DNA of 64,000 bases from Ruminiclostridium cellobioparum DSM 1351 = ATCC 15832 (GTDB taxonomy: Bacteria; Bacillota; Clostridia; Acetivibrionales; DSM-1351). Under the pieces are notes generated by a model. That model did no database searches and was not told where the DNA came from. It worked only from the letters and a program-made list of their open reading frames with translations. Shown here piece after piece: positions 8,504 to 17,542 of the stretch. The first letter of the stretch is position 1, and each line of letters begins with the position of its first letter. The position numbers and the translations under genes are program-made. Where the stretch lies: the NCBI RefSeq assembly GCF_000621505.1, contig NZ_JHYD01000024.1, positions 1-64,000 on the forward strand, written 5' to 3'.

Positions 8504-10894
8504 ATGAAATACGGATATTTTGACAATGAAAATAGAGAATATGTAATTGAAAGGCCGGATGTTCCGGTGTCATGGACCAATTATCTCGGAGTGAAGGATA
8601 TGTGTGCGATCATTTCACACAATGCCGGCGGATATCTTTTTTATAAAAGTGCACAGCATCACAGGATAACGCGTTTCAGGCCAAACGGTGTCCCCCTTGA
8701 CAGGCCCGGACATTACGTCTATCTGAGGGATGACGAAACCGGCGACTACTGGTCGGTATCCTGGCAGCCTGTCGCCAAAGACCTGAAATATTTTCAGTGC
8801 AGGCACGGATTGTCCTATTCAAAATTCAGCAGCACCTACGGCGGTATCGGCGCTGAACAGACCTTGTTTATACCGGTTGAGGACGATGTGGAGCTCTGGG
8901 ATGTAAAAATAAAAAACAATTCGGACAGGAAAAGGAATTTAAGTGTTTTTTCCTACTGCGAGTTTTCCTTCAATGAGATAGAGATTGACAATCAGAACCA
9001 TCAGATGAGCCTCTACTGCGCCGGTTCCAACTACGGTGACGGGATAATCGAATATGATTTGTTCTACGTTCCGGGGGCCTACCATTATTTTGCTTCAAAT
9101 TTTGAACCCGACAGTTTTGACTGCTTAAGGGATAAATTCATAGGAACCTACAGGACCGAAACCAATCCTGGGGCGGTTGAACTGGGACAGTGCGGAGGAA
9201 GCAGCGAACTGGGAGGGAATCACTGTGGTTCACTGCATAAACGGATTGTTCTAGAACCCGGAGAGGAAACAAGAATTGTATATATGCTGGGTGAAGGAAA
9301 CCGGGACTGCGGAAGGATAATAAAACAAAAATACTCCAATATTGAAAATGTGGATAAAGCCTTCAGCGGGCTTAAAAAATATTGGGACAGAAAGCTGAAG
9401 GTACTGCAGGTACATACGCCCAATGAAGGCATGGATACAATGCTCAATACATGGAATCTTTATCAGGCCGAGACAAATGTGGTCTGGTCGAGATTCGCCT
9501 CCTTTATAGAGGTGGGAGGAAGAACCGGTCTGGGCTACAGGGACACTGCCCAGGATGTCATGTGCATTCCCCATTCAAACCCTGCCAAGTGCCGTCAGAG
9601 AATCATCGAACTTTTAAGAGGACAGGTGAATATGGGATATGGCCTGCACCTTTTCGAGCCTGACTGGTTTGATCCCGAAAAGAAAAACAAGCCTAAAATC
9701 AAATCACCTACAATTGTTCCCGAGCCGGATCTTTCAAATATGATACACGGACTGAAGGATACCTGCTCGGATGACGCCCTGTGGCTTGTTCCGGCTATAT
9801 GTGAATATATCAAGGAGACCGGAGAGGATGCACTTCTGGATGAAACGGTAACCTTCGCAGACGGTGGTGAGGCCACTGTTTATGAACATATGAAGCGCAT
9901 TCTGGATTTCTCGGCCCAACAGGTCGGGGCCACCGGAATATGCAAGGGACTCAGGGCTGACTGGAATGACTGTCTGAACCTGGGCGGAGGTGAGAGCGCA
10001 ATGGTATCCTTCCTGCACTATTGGGCCTTGCAGGCCTTCCTGGAAGCAGCCCGCTTTGCGGGACGGCAGGAGGATGTGGAAAAATACGGCACAATGGCTG
10101 ACAAGGTGAGGAATTCCTGTGAAAAGGAGCTTTGGGACGGACAATGGTATATCCGTGGGATTACTGCCAAGGGTGACAAAATAGGCACTAAAGAGAGCCG
10201 GGAGGGAAAGGTCCACCTGGAATCCAACGCATGGGCTGTAGTCTCGGGCGTTGCCGGCAAAGAGCGGGCCCTGTCCTGTATGGATGCCGTTGATGAATAT
10301 TTGTACTCCGACTTTGGCATTCATTTGAACAGTCCTTCCTTTACACAGCCCGATGACGATATTGGTTTTATAACCAGAGTTTACAGGGGAATAAAGGAAA
10401 ATGGTGCCATATTCAGCCATCCCAACCCCTGGGCCTGGGTGGCAGAGTGCAAGCTGGGCAGAGGCGACAGGGCCATGAAGTTTTATAACGCCCTGCTGCC
10501 GTATAATCAGAATGACATGATAGAGATCCGCGAGGCCGAGCCATATTCCTACTGCCAGTTCATAATGGGAAGGGATCACACGGCCCATGGAAGGGCCCGC
10601 CACCCGTGGCTGACAGGCAGTGCAGGCTGGGCATATTTTGCAGCTACCAGATACATGCTGGGCATAAGGCTGACCTTTGACGGCATGGTCATAGATCCCT
10701 GTATTCCTGAAAGCTGGGAAGGTTTCCAGGCCGAAAGGAGCTGGAGAGGTGCCGAATATAGGATCAGTGTCAGAAATCCCGGCCGTGTTCAGAAGGGAAT
10801 CAAATATATCAAGCTGAACGGACGGCTGATAGAGGATGTTATTCCGCCCCAGCCGGAAGGAACGGTAAATTTGGTTGAGGTTGTAATGGGGTAA
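8504..10894 (+). CDS. GH94 phosphorylase, probable N,N'-diacetylchitobiose phosphorylase
   Basis: This 796-residue cytoplasmic enzyme of family GH94 has an N-terminal beta-sandwich domain (about 1-280), a helical linker, an (alpha/alpha)6 barrel with the catalytic acid in LRADWNDCLN (Asp486), and a C-terminal beta jelly-roll. It follows the Vibrio N,N'-diacetylchitobiose phosphorylase pattern nearly throughout (MKYGYFDNENREYVI, AETNVVWSRFASFIEVGGR, QFIMGRDHTAHGRA) and much less the cellobiose enzymes. The expected reaction is chitobiose plus phosphate to GlcNAc-1-phosphate plus GlcNAc. The start is ATG 8504 behind GGAGG. Exact substrate specificity is inferred from resemblance. Confidence 0.88.
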   Translation: MKYGYFDNENREYVIERPDVPVSWTNYLGVKDMCAIISHNAGGYLFYKSAQHHRITRFRPNGVPLDRPGHYVYLRDDETGDYWSVSWQPVAKDLKYFQCRHGLSYSKFSSTYGGIGAEQTLFIPVEDDVELWDVKIKNNSDRKRNLSVFSYCEFSFNEIEIDNQNHQMSLYCAGSNYGDGIIEYDLFYVPGAYHYFASNFEPDSFDCLRDKFIGTYRTETNPGAVELGQCGGSSELGGNHCGSLHKRIVLEPGEETRIVYMLGEGNRDCGRIIKQKYSNIENVDKAFSGLKKYWDRKLKVLQVHTPNEGMDTMLNTWNLYQAETNVVWSRFASFIEVGGRTGLGYRDTAQDVMCIPHSNPAKCRQRIIELLRGQVNMGYGLHLFEPDWFDPEKKNKPKIKSPTIVPEPDLSNMIHGLKDTCSDDALWLVPAICEYIKETGEDALLDETVTFADGGEATVYEHMKRILDFSAQQVGATGICKGLRADWNDCLNLGGGESAMVSFLHYWALQAFLEAARFAGRQEDVEKYGTMADKVRNSCEKELWDGQWYIRGITAKGDKIGTKESREGKVHLESNAWAVVSGVAGKERALSCMDAVDEYLYSDFGIHLNSPSFTQPDDDIGFITRVYRGIKENGAIFSHPNPWAWVAECKLGRGDRAMKFYNALLPYNQNDMIEIREAEPYSYCQFIMGRDHTAHGRARHPWLTGSAGWAYFAATRYMLGIRLTFDGMVIDPCIPESWEGFQAERSWRGAEYRISVRNPGRVQKGIKYIKLNGRLIEDVIPPQPEGTVNLVEVVMG

Positions 10895-10914
10895 AGGAGA
10901 AAGGTTGGAAATAT

Positions 10915-12330
10915 ATGATTAAATTTGGTACAGGTGGTTGGAGAGCAATAATCGGGGAGGATTTCACAAAGCAGAATGTCAGGCTGCTGGCGCAGGCGGT
11001 TGCCCAAATGATGGCAGAGCAGCAGTGCACTGAAAACGGATTTGTCATCGGCTATGACAGGAGATTTCTCTCGGACAAGGCGGCGAAATGGATGTCCGAA
11101 GTTCTGGCAGGAAATGGGATACAGGTTTATTTTATAGAAAAGGTAGCGCCCACACCTCTTGTAATGTTTACCGTGAACAGGCGTGATACCTGCTATGGGG
11201 CCGCGGTAACTGCCAGCCATAATCCCGCCGACTACAATGGAATCAAGGTATTTACAAGGGGCGGGAGAGATGCCTCGGAGGAAGTAACGGCGAATATAGA
11301 GCATTATATAGATAAAATTGACGTCAGTACCATAAAGGATATGGATTTTTGTACCGGAATTGAAAATGGGAGCATCAAAGTGATAGACCCCTTTAATGAG
11401 TATATCGATACTATTATCAATATGATAGACATGGAGGCCATAAAGGGAAGAAATCTTAAGATACTGCTGGATCCAATGTTCGGAGTATCAAAGACCTCAC
11501 TTCAGACAATCCTGATAACCGCAAGGTGTGAAGTGGATATAATAAATGACAGGCATGATACACTGTTTGGAGGCAGACTGCCGTCTCCCAGCTCCCATAC
11601 CCTGCAGCGCCTGAGAGAAATGGTGGTGGAAAAGGGCTACGACCTTGGGATAGGCACTGACGGCGATGCCGACAGGCTCGGGATAATTGACGAAAAGGGC
11701 AACTTTATCCATCCCAACAGTATTCTGGCGCTGCTGTACTACTATCTGCTTAAATACAAAAAGTGGACCGGCGGAGTTGTACGCAACGTTGCAACCACAC
11801 ACTTGCTGGACAGGATAGCAAAAGGGTTCGGGGAGACCTGTTATGAGGTTCCGGTGGGATTCAAGCATATCAGCTCCAACATGGAAAAGTACGACTGTCT
11901 CATAGGAGGAGAAAGCAGCGGGGGCTTGACCATAAGAGGACATATCAGCGGGAAGGATGGAATATTTGCCGCCAGCCTGCTCATTGAATTGCTGAGTGTA
12001 ACAGGTAAGAGCCTGTCACAACTGCTTGAGGAGATACATGGCAGCTTCGGCTGCTCCTATATGACCGAGAAGGATTTTAAGTTCAGCTATGCTGAGAAGG
12101 ACCGTCTGATGAAGCTGCTTTTTGATCAGAAGAAGTTACCTGAGTTCAATTACGAGGTGGAAAGAGTCAGCTATATGGATGGTGTAAAGGTTTACTTTAA
12201 AAACGGAGGCTGGATCATAACCCGCTTCTCAGGCACAGAGCCCCTCCTCAGAATTTTCTGTGAAATGGAAAATGAGGAGATGGCTGTTGAAGCAAGCAAT
12301 ATTATGAAGGAATTTTTAAATATTTTATGA
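10915..12330 (+). CDS. phosphohexomutase (phosphoglucomutase/phosphomannomutase family)
   Basis: This 471-residue enzyme belongs to the alpha-D-phosphohexomutase superfamily. It shows the active-site phosphoserine loop TASHNP (Ser101), the Mg-binding loop DGDADR, a sugar-recognition loop GGESSGG and the phosphate-binding C-terminal motif RFSGTEPLLRI, giving the usual four-domain order. It interconverts sugar-1- and sugar-6-phosphates. It starts 20 bases after the GH94 stop with an AAGGAG site, so it very likely handles the phosphorylase product (GlcNAc-1-P or Glc-1-P). Its length and motifs do not decide between glucose and GlcNAc forms. Confidence 0.9.
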   Translation: MIKFGTGGWRAIIGEDFTKQNVRLLAQAVAQMMAEQQCTENGFVIGYDRRFLSDKAAKWMSEVLAGNGIQVYFIEKVAPTPLVMFTVNRRDTCYGAAVTASHNPADYNGIKVFTRGGRDASEEVTANIEHYIDKIDVSTIKDMDFCTGIENGSIKVIDPFNEYIDTIINMIDMEAIKGRNLKILLDPMFGVSKTSLQTILITARCEVDIINDRHDTLFGGRLPSPSSHTLQRLREMVVEKGYDLGIGTDGDADRLGIIDEKGNFIHPNSILALLYYYLLKYKKWTGGVVRNVATTHLLDRIAKGFGETCYEVPVGFKHISSNMEKYDCLIGGESSGGLTIRGHISGKDGIFAASLLIELLSVTGKSLSQLLEEIHGSFGCSYMTEKDFKFSYAEKDRLMKLLFDQKKLPEFNYEVERVSYMDGVKVYFKNGGWIITRFSGTEPLLRIFCEMENEEMAVEASNIMKEFLNIL

Positions 12331-12365
12331 TTATTTGATTGGATATTATTCATCATTCAAAATTC

Positions 12366-13463
12366 TCATATTACTTCCAAACTCCTTGCGGCATTGATCA
12401 GGAAATCCTGAACATTTGTCACTATGCTGTTGACGCTGAGACTGCCTCTGTCATGAAGCTTTCCGACTGCAAACTCCGAAATGTCTATAGTATAGAAGTA
12501 AACCGGGCGCAGCTTGCCTTCACATATCTGCCATGAGGGGGTCATATTGCCGGTGGCTATGGTGTGAAGCTGTGTAGCGAGTGCTATTACGGTTGTTGCC
12601 TTCATGATGTGCCGCCTCATGGCATCCTGGGCTTCGTAAACATTTCCGATCACTCCGGGCAGGGGACCGTCGTCACGGATGGAACCCGCCAGAACCAGCG
12701 GAACATTTTTCCTGACACAGGAGGCAACTATGCTGTCACTCAAATTGTTTTGGGTTACAAAAGTCTCTATGGAACCTGCACACCTTACCCTGTTGATTGT
12801 CTCAAGATGGTGGTAATGGCCGTTGTAGTACAGTTCCTTTGTGTATATATCCTGCCCGAGACCGGTATGGAACAGGCCGGCTTCAAGATCGTGGGTCGCC
12901 AAGGCATTTCCTGCAAACAGCGCATCAACGTAACCATGTTCAATGAGACCGGACATGGATCTGCGGGCGTCAAAATCAAAGGCTACAGCCGGCCCAAGCA
13001 CCCAGACTATGGAACCATGTTCACGGTCGTGCCTGAGAATATCATATAACTGATCATAATCTCTTGAGTAGGAGGATTCCCTTGACTTACCCGTACGGAA
13101 AGCGAAGCTTTGCACTCTTCCGGTATTATTTTCCTTAAAGGCGTCATAATGAATGAAGACTCCGTTTGAAAGATCTTCCTCTCTTCCAACTACAACAGCT
13201 TCATCCTTCCCAACCCTTCTTGCTTCAACGGCATAAGGCTTCCCGTCCCTGACAACAACGGCACAGTCCATTCGGGGAGCATTTATAAGCTCCCAGCTGC
13301 TTCCTATTTTAAAGTATTCAGGGTAAATTGTTGTTGCATAGAAATTATCAGGCAAGAGTCCGTCGCCCGGTGCAGGTACCGTATTTACAACCGGGGCTGC
13401 TTCGAAGCTCGCTTTACTGAAATCAGGTACTGTATATTCTGGAAGTTTAAACAAATTGGTCAT
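12366..13463 (-). CDS. TIGR00300-family protein (Ocd2-type ornithine cyclodeaminase-like)
   Basis: This 365-residue protein matches the TIGR00300 / LOR-SDH-associated family in DGLLPDNFYATT, GYVDALFAGNALATHD, VPLVLAGSIRDDGPLPGVI and the C-terminal KLHDRGS...VTNVQDFL. Members in archaea and the C-terminal part of cyanobacterial AgrE/ArgZ act on ornithine or arginine in an NAD-dependent way. The N-terminal PF04455-type domain seen in full-length relatives is missing here: homology begins almost at the start. The start is uncertain, because GAGAGG abuts ATG 13463 and TTG at codon 4 has better spacing. It converges on the phosphohexomutase gene with a 35-base gap. Confidence 0.72.
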   Translation of the reverse strand: MTNLFKLPEYTVPDFSKASFEAAPVVNTVPAPGDGLLPDNFYATTIYPEYFKIGSSWELINAPRMDCAVVVRDGKPYAVEARRVGKDEAVVVGREEDLSNGVFIHYDAFKENNTGRVQSFAFRTGKSRESSYSRDYDQLYDILRHDREHGSIVWVLGPAVAFDFDARRSMSGLIEHGYVDALFAGNALATHDLEAGLFHTGLGQDIYTKELYYNGHYHHLETINRVRCAGSIETFVTQNNLSDSIVASCVRKNVPLVLAGSIRDDGPLPGVIGNVYEAQDAMRRHIMKATTVIALATQLHTIATGNMTPSWQICEGKLRPVYFYTIDISEFAVGKLHDRGSLSVNSIVTNVQDFLINAARSLEVI

Positions 13464-13627
13464 CCTCTCTGAATTTGATTATTTTATGTTAACTTGTTTT
13501 ATTGATTTACTTTGCTGAACAATATAAACATTGTATCAAGTCAAATAATGATTTTAAAGACTTTATTATTATTTGCAAAGACTTTGATTAATAAAAAAGG
13601 ATTTGAAAGCCGGCGGAAAATGCAATG

Positions 13628-13663
13628 AAAAAATCCCTGGGAAGAGATCCTAGGGATTTTTTT
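13628..13663 (-). terminator. terminator after the PPC-domain gene
   Basis: AAAATCCCTGG pairs with CCTAGGGATTTT around an 8-base loop, with runs of A and T on both sides. It lies 6 bases past the stop of the minus-strand PPC-domain gene. Confidence 0.8.
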
Positions 13664-13668
13664 AATGA

Positions 13669-14457
13669 CTAAACGGTAGTCATTTGCAAACGGTAGTTGA
13701 GCACTGACTCGGAGTTATAGCTGAAAACTTTGATATAGTAAGTACCGGGACTTAAAGTTACGGTGTAATCACCGATACCGCCGTCCGAGCAAACATAACC
13801 GCCGTTGGCATTGTATATTGAAAAGTGGTATGTCAGATCTGTAGAAGGATTATAAAGCCGAATATGCTTGGCTGAGGTTTGAGTTACACTGAATCTGTAC
13901 CAGTCCACATCTCCCAGAGGATGAATATTGGCTTCCAGGCTGCCGTAAAAATCCGAGGCAAGCTCAAGAGTATCGTTGAATTCATATGCATCTCCGCCAT
14001 GAACAGGAGGGGTAGTCGGTGGGTTGGTAGAACCTGAACTTTTCACTGACAATGTATAATTACTGCTTGCGGAATAACCGGAATAGCTCTTTACGCAGAC
14101 ATAATAAGTGCCGGCATTCAGGGTATTGGATATGTTTTCATCTGTATTGCTTCCGGCTGTTGATGACCTGATAAGACTTCCTCTATTATCATAAAGGTAT
14201 AAATCATAATCACAGCCGCTTGGGATGGTGCCGAGCGAAATATTTATGTTTCCGCTTGCTGTTAGCTGCATCATGTAGTAATCCAGATCGGAAGAGGTTG
14301 AAATTTTACCGTTGACAGTATCTCCGGGCCTGAGTGGACTTGCAGTGGTCATGGTATTATTGGGTTCGGTTTCATTGACTGCTGCAAACACGGTACCTGA
14401 AAAAGAGATGGATAACAAAAGTGCAAAACAAATTATAAAAGGTAAGAATTTTTTCAT
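13669..14457 (-). CDS. secreted protein with two PPC domains
   Basis: This 262-residue exported protein has a signal peptide at residues 1-25 (cleavage probably after VFA). It then carries two bacterial pre-peptidase C-terminal (PPC) domains at about 30-145 and 160-262. The first has the hallmark NETEPNNTMTTA...DLDYYMMQLTASG and the second YEFNDTLELASDF...DVDWYRFSV, joined by a Thr/Pro-rich linker. PPC domains are usually appended to secreted proteases or glycosidases, but here no catalytic domain is present. It may bind a surface polymer. An AGGTCAA site precedes ATG 14457. Confidence 0.85.
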   Translation of the reverse strand: MKKFLPFIICFALLLSISFSGTVFAAVNETEPNNTMTTASPLRPGDTVNGKISTSSDLDYYMMQLTASGNINISLGTIPSGCDYDLYLYDNRGSLIRSSTAGSNTDENISNTLNAGTYYVCVKSYSGYSASSNYTLSVKSSGSTNPPTTPPVHGGDAYEFNDTLELASDFYGSLEANIHPLGDVDWYRFSVTQTSAKHIRLYNPSTDLTYHFSIYNANGGYVCSDGGIGDYTVTLSPGTYYIKVFSYNSESVLNYRLQMTTV

Positions 14458-14648
14458 TAATTGACCTCCGGTTTTTTTTGATTGATGCCTGTTGAGGCAA
14501 GGATTTGGATTGTAATTTAAAATAATATTTTTCCTCCATTTGATTATAAAATTTCCAGAAATGCATTTCCTGATTGAGTTTCTTCAAATTTGAATTGTGA
14601 ACTCGAGCTCTGTAATTATTATAATTCATTTGCCCCATTTTTCCAAAC

Positions 14649-14776
14649 CCGGTATAGGGGTGAACCTGTCCCAAAACCTGAGTTTTGGGCTTTCAGGGGC
14701 TTAGATAATCTGCGATATTTTAAGAGACAGGGAGCTGCCTGGCCGTAAACGGCCCCGGGAAAAGCAATTATACCGG
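14649..14776. ncRNA. candidate multi-branched structured RNA
   Basis: Four sets of complementary arms nest in 128 bases. The closing stem is CCGGTATA (14649-14656) with TATACCGG (14769-14776). Inside, CCTGTC (14665-14670) pairs with GACAGG (14726-14731), CCCAAAAC pairs with GTTTTGGG around a CTGA loop (14670-14689), and GGCCG pairs with CGGCC around TAAA (14741-14754). G+C is higher than in the flanks. Strand is unknown: on plus it precedes spoIIE, on minus the PPC gene. I cannot match it to a riboswitch or RNA class I know. Confidence 0.45.
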
Positions 14777-14806
14777 CTGTTTGCAGGTTTTCTAGAATAA
14801 AAAACT

Positions 14807-14813
14807 TTCGACA
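14807..14813 (+). promoter_or_regulatory. possible Spo0A box upstream of spoIIE
   Basis: TTCGACA matches the core of the Spo0A~P binding consensus. spoIIE is a direct Spo0A target in Bacillus. The site is about 225 bases before the start codon, so its relevance depends on an unseen promoter; a 7-base match can occur by chance. Confidence 0.3.
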
Positions 14814-15038
14814 GCAGACAGCAAAAAACAATTAAACCTACTTTGCCCTTTGTATTAAAGCAAGGTTAAAAAAGTTAAATTGATGTTTAACCCATAAGGT
14901 TTTTTGCTGATATGTGTCTAAATTCTTTTGAAATTATTCCCAGAAAGCGACAAATAATTTCCGATTGCTGAATTATAATCATTCTGCATGCTAAACGACA
15001 CTGCAGTTGTCACTTAAGATAAACACGGGGGGTCACAT

Positions 15039-17450
15039 ATGATGAAAACAGAATCGCTTCCATACAAAAATTTTGGAGGTCATGGATCGGCAACACATCA
15101 AAAGGGTAAAACCGGTAAGGCAGCAGCTATTCTGGAATATCTGAATAAAACTAATCTTATAATTATACCTGCGGCTTTTCTTTTGGGCAGAATATCACTG
15201 CTGGGAGGGTTGATGCCGTTTGGAATCGCTCTTTACGCAGCCACTCTGGGTCTCAACATAAACAGGATAATGATATCAATCGCAATATTTGCAGGAATGC
15301 TGACATCGGGGGCTACCGTTCAGCTGTATACCGCAGTTGTAGCCATGCTGCTGTTTAATGCCATAAACATTCCCTTTAAAAAGAGCGCAGGCTCGCATTT
15401 AAGGGTTGGAATAATTGCTTTTATCGGAGTTCTGATACCTGAAATGGTATTGACATATCTGCAGGGCTTCTTAATGTATGATGTTTTGAAATCCATTATA
15501 AACGGATTTATAATCTTTGCGCTGGTGTTTGTTTTTAAAAATGTATTGGAGGTCCTGGGGAACCCCTCCAGAAGATACTCCCTTACAAACGAGGAAATAC
15601 TGAGCATTGCCATAGCCTGCGCACTGGCGGTGGGAGGTCTGGGCGGATGGAATATTTTCGGAGTCAGTCTCAAAAATATTTTGTGCATCATAATAATCCT
15701 GATTTTCAGCTTTAAAACAGGAGCGGGAAACGGAGCGGCCATAGGGGTGATTGTTGGGACCGTCATAAGTATTTCCTCCAATTCATCCCCAATTATCATA
15801 GCTTCTTATGCATTTTGTGGATTACTTGCAGGAATTTTAAAAAATATGGGGAAAATCGGCTCCTGTGTGGGGGTTTTAATGGGAAATGCGATCCTTACCT
15901 TTTATACCAACGGGTCTACCGAGGTTCTTGTATTTCTGTATGAAATAATTGTCTCAATCGTCATATTTATGCTCATACCTGAAAAAGCCATGGATGCGGT
16001 TGTAACAAAATTTGATAAAAGCCTGGTTGCAAGAGGGGACAAAAAAGGCTACAGCGCAAGAATCAAGGAGATAACAGTTGAGAAATTGAACAAGTTCTCC
16101 AGGGCATTTTCTGAAATGTCCAGGACCTTTGATGAAATTTCCGAGACAAAGGCAATAACCGAAAAACATGATATCACCGCCATATTCGACAGGGTGGCAG
16201 ACAGGGTCTGCAAGGACTGCAGCCTGTGTGTCCATTGCTGGGAGCATAACTTCTGCAATACATATCAGGTCATGTTCAAAATAGTTGAAAAATTGGATGG
16301 AAAGGGCTGGATAGAGCAAAATGACATTCCTCAATATTTTCTTGAGAGATGTGAGAGGGTGGATGATTTTGTGCTGGCGGTGAATAATGTTTTTGAGCTT
16401 TTCAAGGTTGATATGGTATGGCGGAGCAAAATCGGTGAGAGCAGGGGGCTGGTATCCCAGCAGCTCAAAAGCATGTCTACAATAATTTCAAACCTGGCTA
16501 ACGAATTAAATACCGATATCTGTTTTAAAGAAGATTTGGAAAATCAGATCGTACTGGAATTGACAAAGGCCGGAATAAAACATGCGGATGCCGTGGTATA
16601 TGAAAACAAATTCGGCAAGTATGAAATGACCCTGACTTACAAAGGCTGCGGGGGAAAGAGAAGCTGCATAGGCTGTGTTGAAAAAACCGTTACAGAGGTT
16701 GTAGGGCGAAAAATGATCAAGGAGGGAAGTGATTGTGCTCTTAATCCGAAAACAAATACCTGTACCATTAAACTGGTGGAGGAAGAAACCTATAAAGTTA
16801 TAACGGGTGTGGCGAGGGTGTCGAAGAATGAAAAGTATGTTTCAGGGGATAATTACACTTTTTTAAATACAGGCGACGGCAAATACATAGCGGCGCTGAG
16901 TGACGGTATGGGAACAGGGCATAAGGCCTGTATGCAGAGCAAGGCCACTGTAAACCTCATAGAACAGTTTATGGAGTCTGGTTTTGACAAGGATACAACT
17001 GTTAAGCTGATTAATTCAATACTTGTTTTAAGAGCCACCGACGATTCCTTTGCAACAATAGATATATCTGTTGTAGACCTGTACGAAGGAGAGGTTGAAT
17101 TCTGCAAGGTAGGCGCGGCTCCTACTTTCATAAAGAGGGAGGAATATGTTGAAACAGTACGTGCTGCTTCTCTTCCGGCTGGTATTTTAAGTGAGGTTGA
17201 AGTGGAGATGATACATAAGAAAGTTGGCAACGGAGACTTTTTAATAATGTTATCCGATGGGATAATTGATTCCTTCAAAGACTGCCAGGACAGTGTAAAG
17301 GAGGTTCAAAATATTTTACAGGGCATGGATACCAGAAATCCGCAGAAAATGGCTGATGACCTGATGGATGAAGCCATAAGCCGCTGTCAGAATAATGAGC
17401 CTGCTGACGATATGCTGGTGCTGGTATCAAAAGTGTGGAAGTCCAAATAA
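15039..17450 (+). CDS. spoIIE: stage II sporulation protein E (SpoIIE phosphatase)
   Basis: This 803-residue protein has about ten membrane spans in residues 40-310, a central region (about 320-590) with a cysteine-rich patch (CKDCSLCVHCWEHNFC), and a C-terminal PP2C-type phosphatase domain with the metal-binding motifs ALSDGMGTG and MLSDGIID. SpoIIE dephosphorylates SpoIIAA at the asymmetric septum to activate sigma-F and helps build the septum. Length and order match clostridial SpoIIE. The start is ATG 15039 (a second ATG follows directly) after a GGGGGG site. Confidence 0.96.
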   Translation: MMKTESLPYKNFGGHGSATHQKGKTGKAAAILEYLNKTNLIIIPAAFLLGRISLLGGLMPFGIALYAATLGLNINRIMISIAIFAGMLTSGATVQLYTAVVAMLLFNAINIPFKKSAGSHLRVGIIAFIGVLIPEMVLTYLQGFLMYDVLKSIINGFIIFALVFVFKNVLEVLGNPSRRYSLTNEEILSIAIACALAVGGLGGWNIFGVSLKNILCIIIILIFSFKTGAGNGAAIGVIVGTVISISSNSSPIIIASYAFCGLLAGILKNMGKIGSCVGVLMGNAILTFYTNGSTEVLVFLYEIIVSIVIFMLIPEKAMDAVVTKFDKSLVARGDKKGYSARIKEITVEKLNKFSRAFSEMSRTFDEISETKAITEKHDITAIFDRVADRVCKDCSLCVHCWEHNFCNTYQVMFKIVEKLDGKGWIEQNDIPQYFLERCERVDDFVLAVNNVFELFKVDMVWRSKIGESRGLVSQQLKSMSTIISNLANELNTDICFKEDLENQIVLELTKAGIKHADAVVYENKFGKYEMTLTYKGCGGKRSCIGCVEKTVTEVVGRKMIKEGSDCALNPKTNTCTIKLVEEETYKVITGVARVSKNEKYVSGDNYTFLNTGDGKYIAALSDGMGTGHKACMQSKATVNLIEQFMESGFDKDTTVKLINSILVLRATDDSFATIDISVVDLYEGEVEFCKVGAAPTFIKREEYVETVRAASLPAGILSEVEVEMIHKKVGNGDFLIMLSDGIIDSFKDCQDSVKEVQNILQGMDTRNPQKMADDLMDEAISRCQNNEPADDMLVLVSKVWKSK

Positions 17451-17542
17451 ATTTGATATTATTTTGATGTTATATCGATGCCATGCATAAAAATGTTAAA
17501 ATTCCACAAACTACCCATAATCAGAGTTCTTTGGAGGATGCT

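Larger units (their letters stand above)
14458..15038. other. 581-base intergenic region upstream of spoIIE
   Basis: This region has no credible reading frame. It holds the promoter area for the minus-strand PPC gene, the structured element at 14649-14776, a Spo0A-box-like TTCGACA at 14807-14813 and the leader of spoIIE with a GGGGGG ribosome binding site just before ATG 15039. Confidence 0.6.

Noticed and set aside
9734-10603. 289-residue open frame on the minus strand inside the GH94 gene
   Set aside because: It lies wholly antisense to a convincingly conserved enzyme, has no ribosome binding site and no recognisable domain; it is a shadow of the coding strand.
14641-14780. TPP riboswitch suggested by AGGGGTG and CTGAG
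   Set aside because: The second conserved half of a TPP riboswitch (the CTGATctGGATAATGCC-type block) is absent and no thiamine gene follows.
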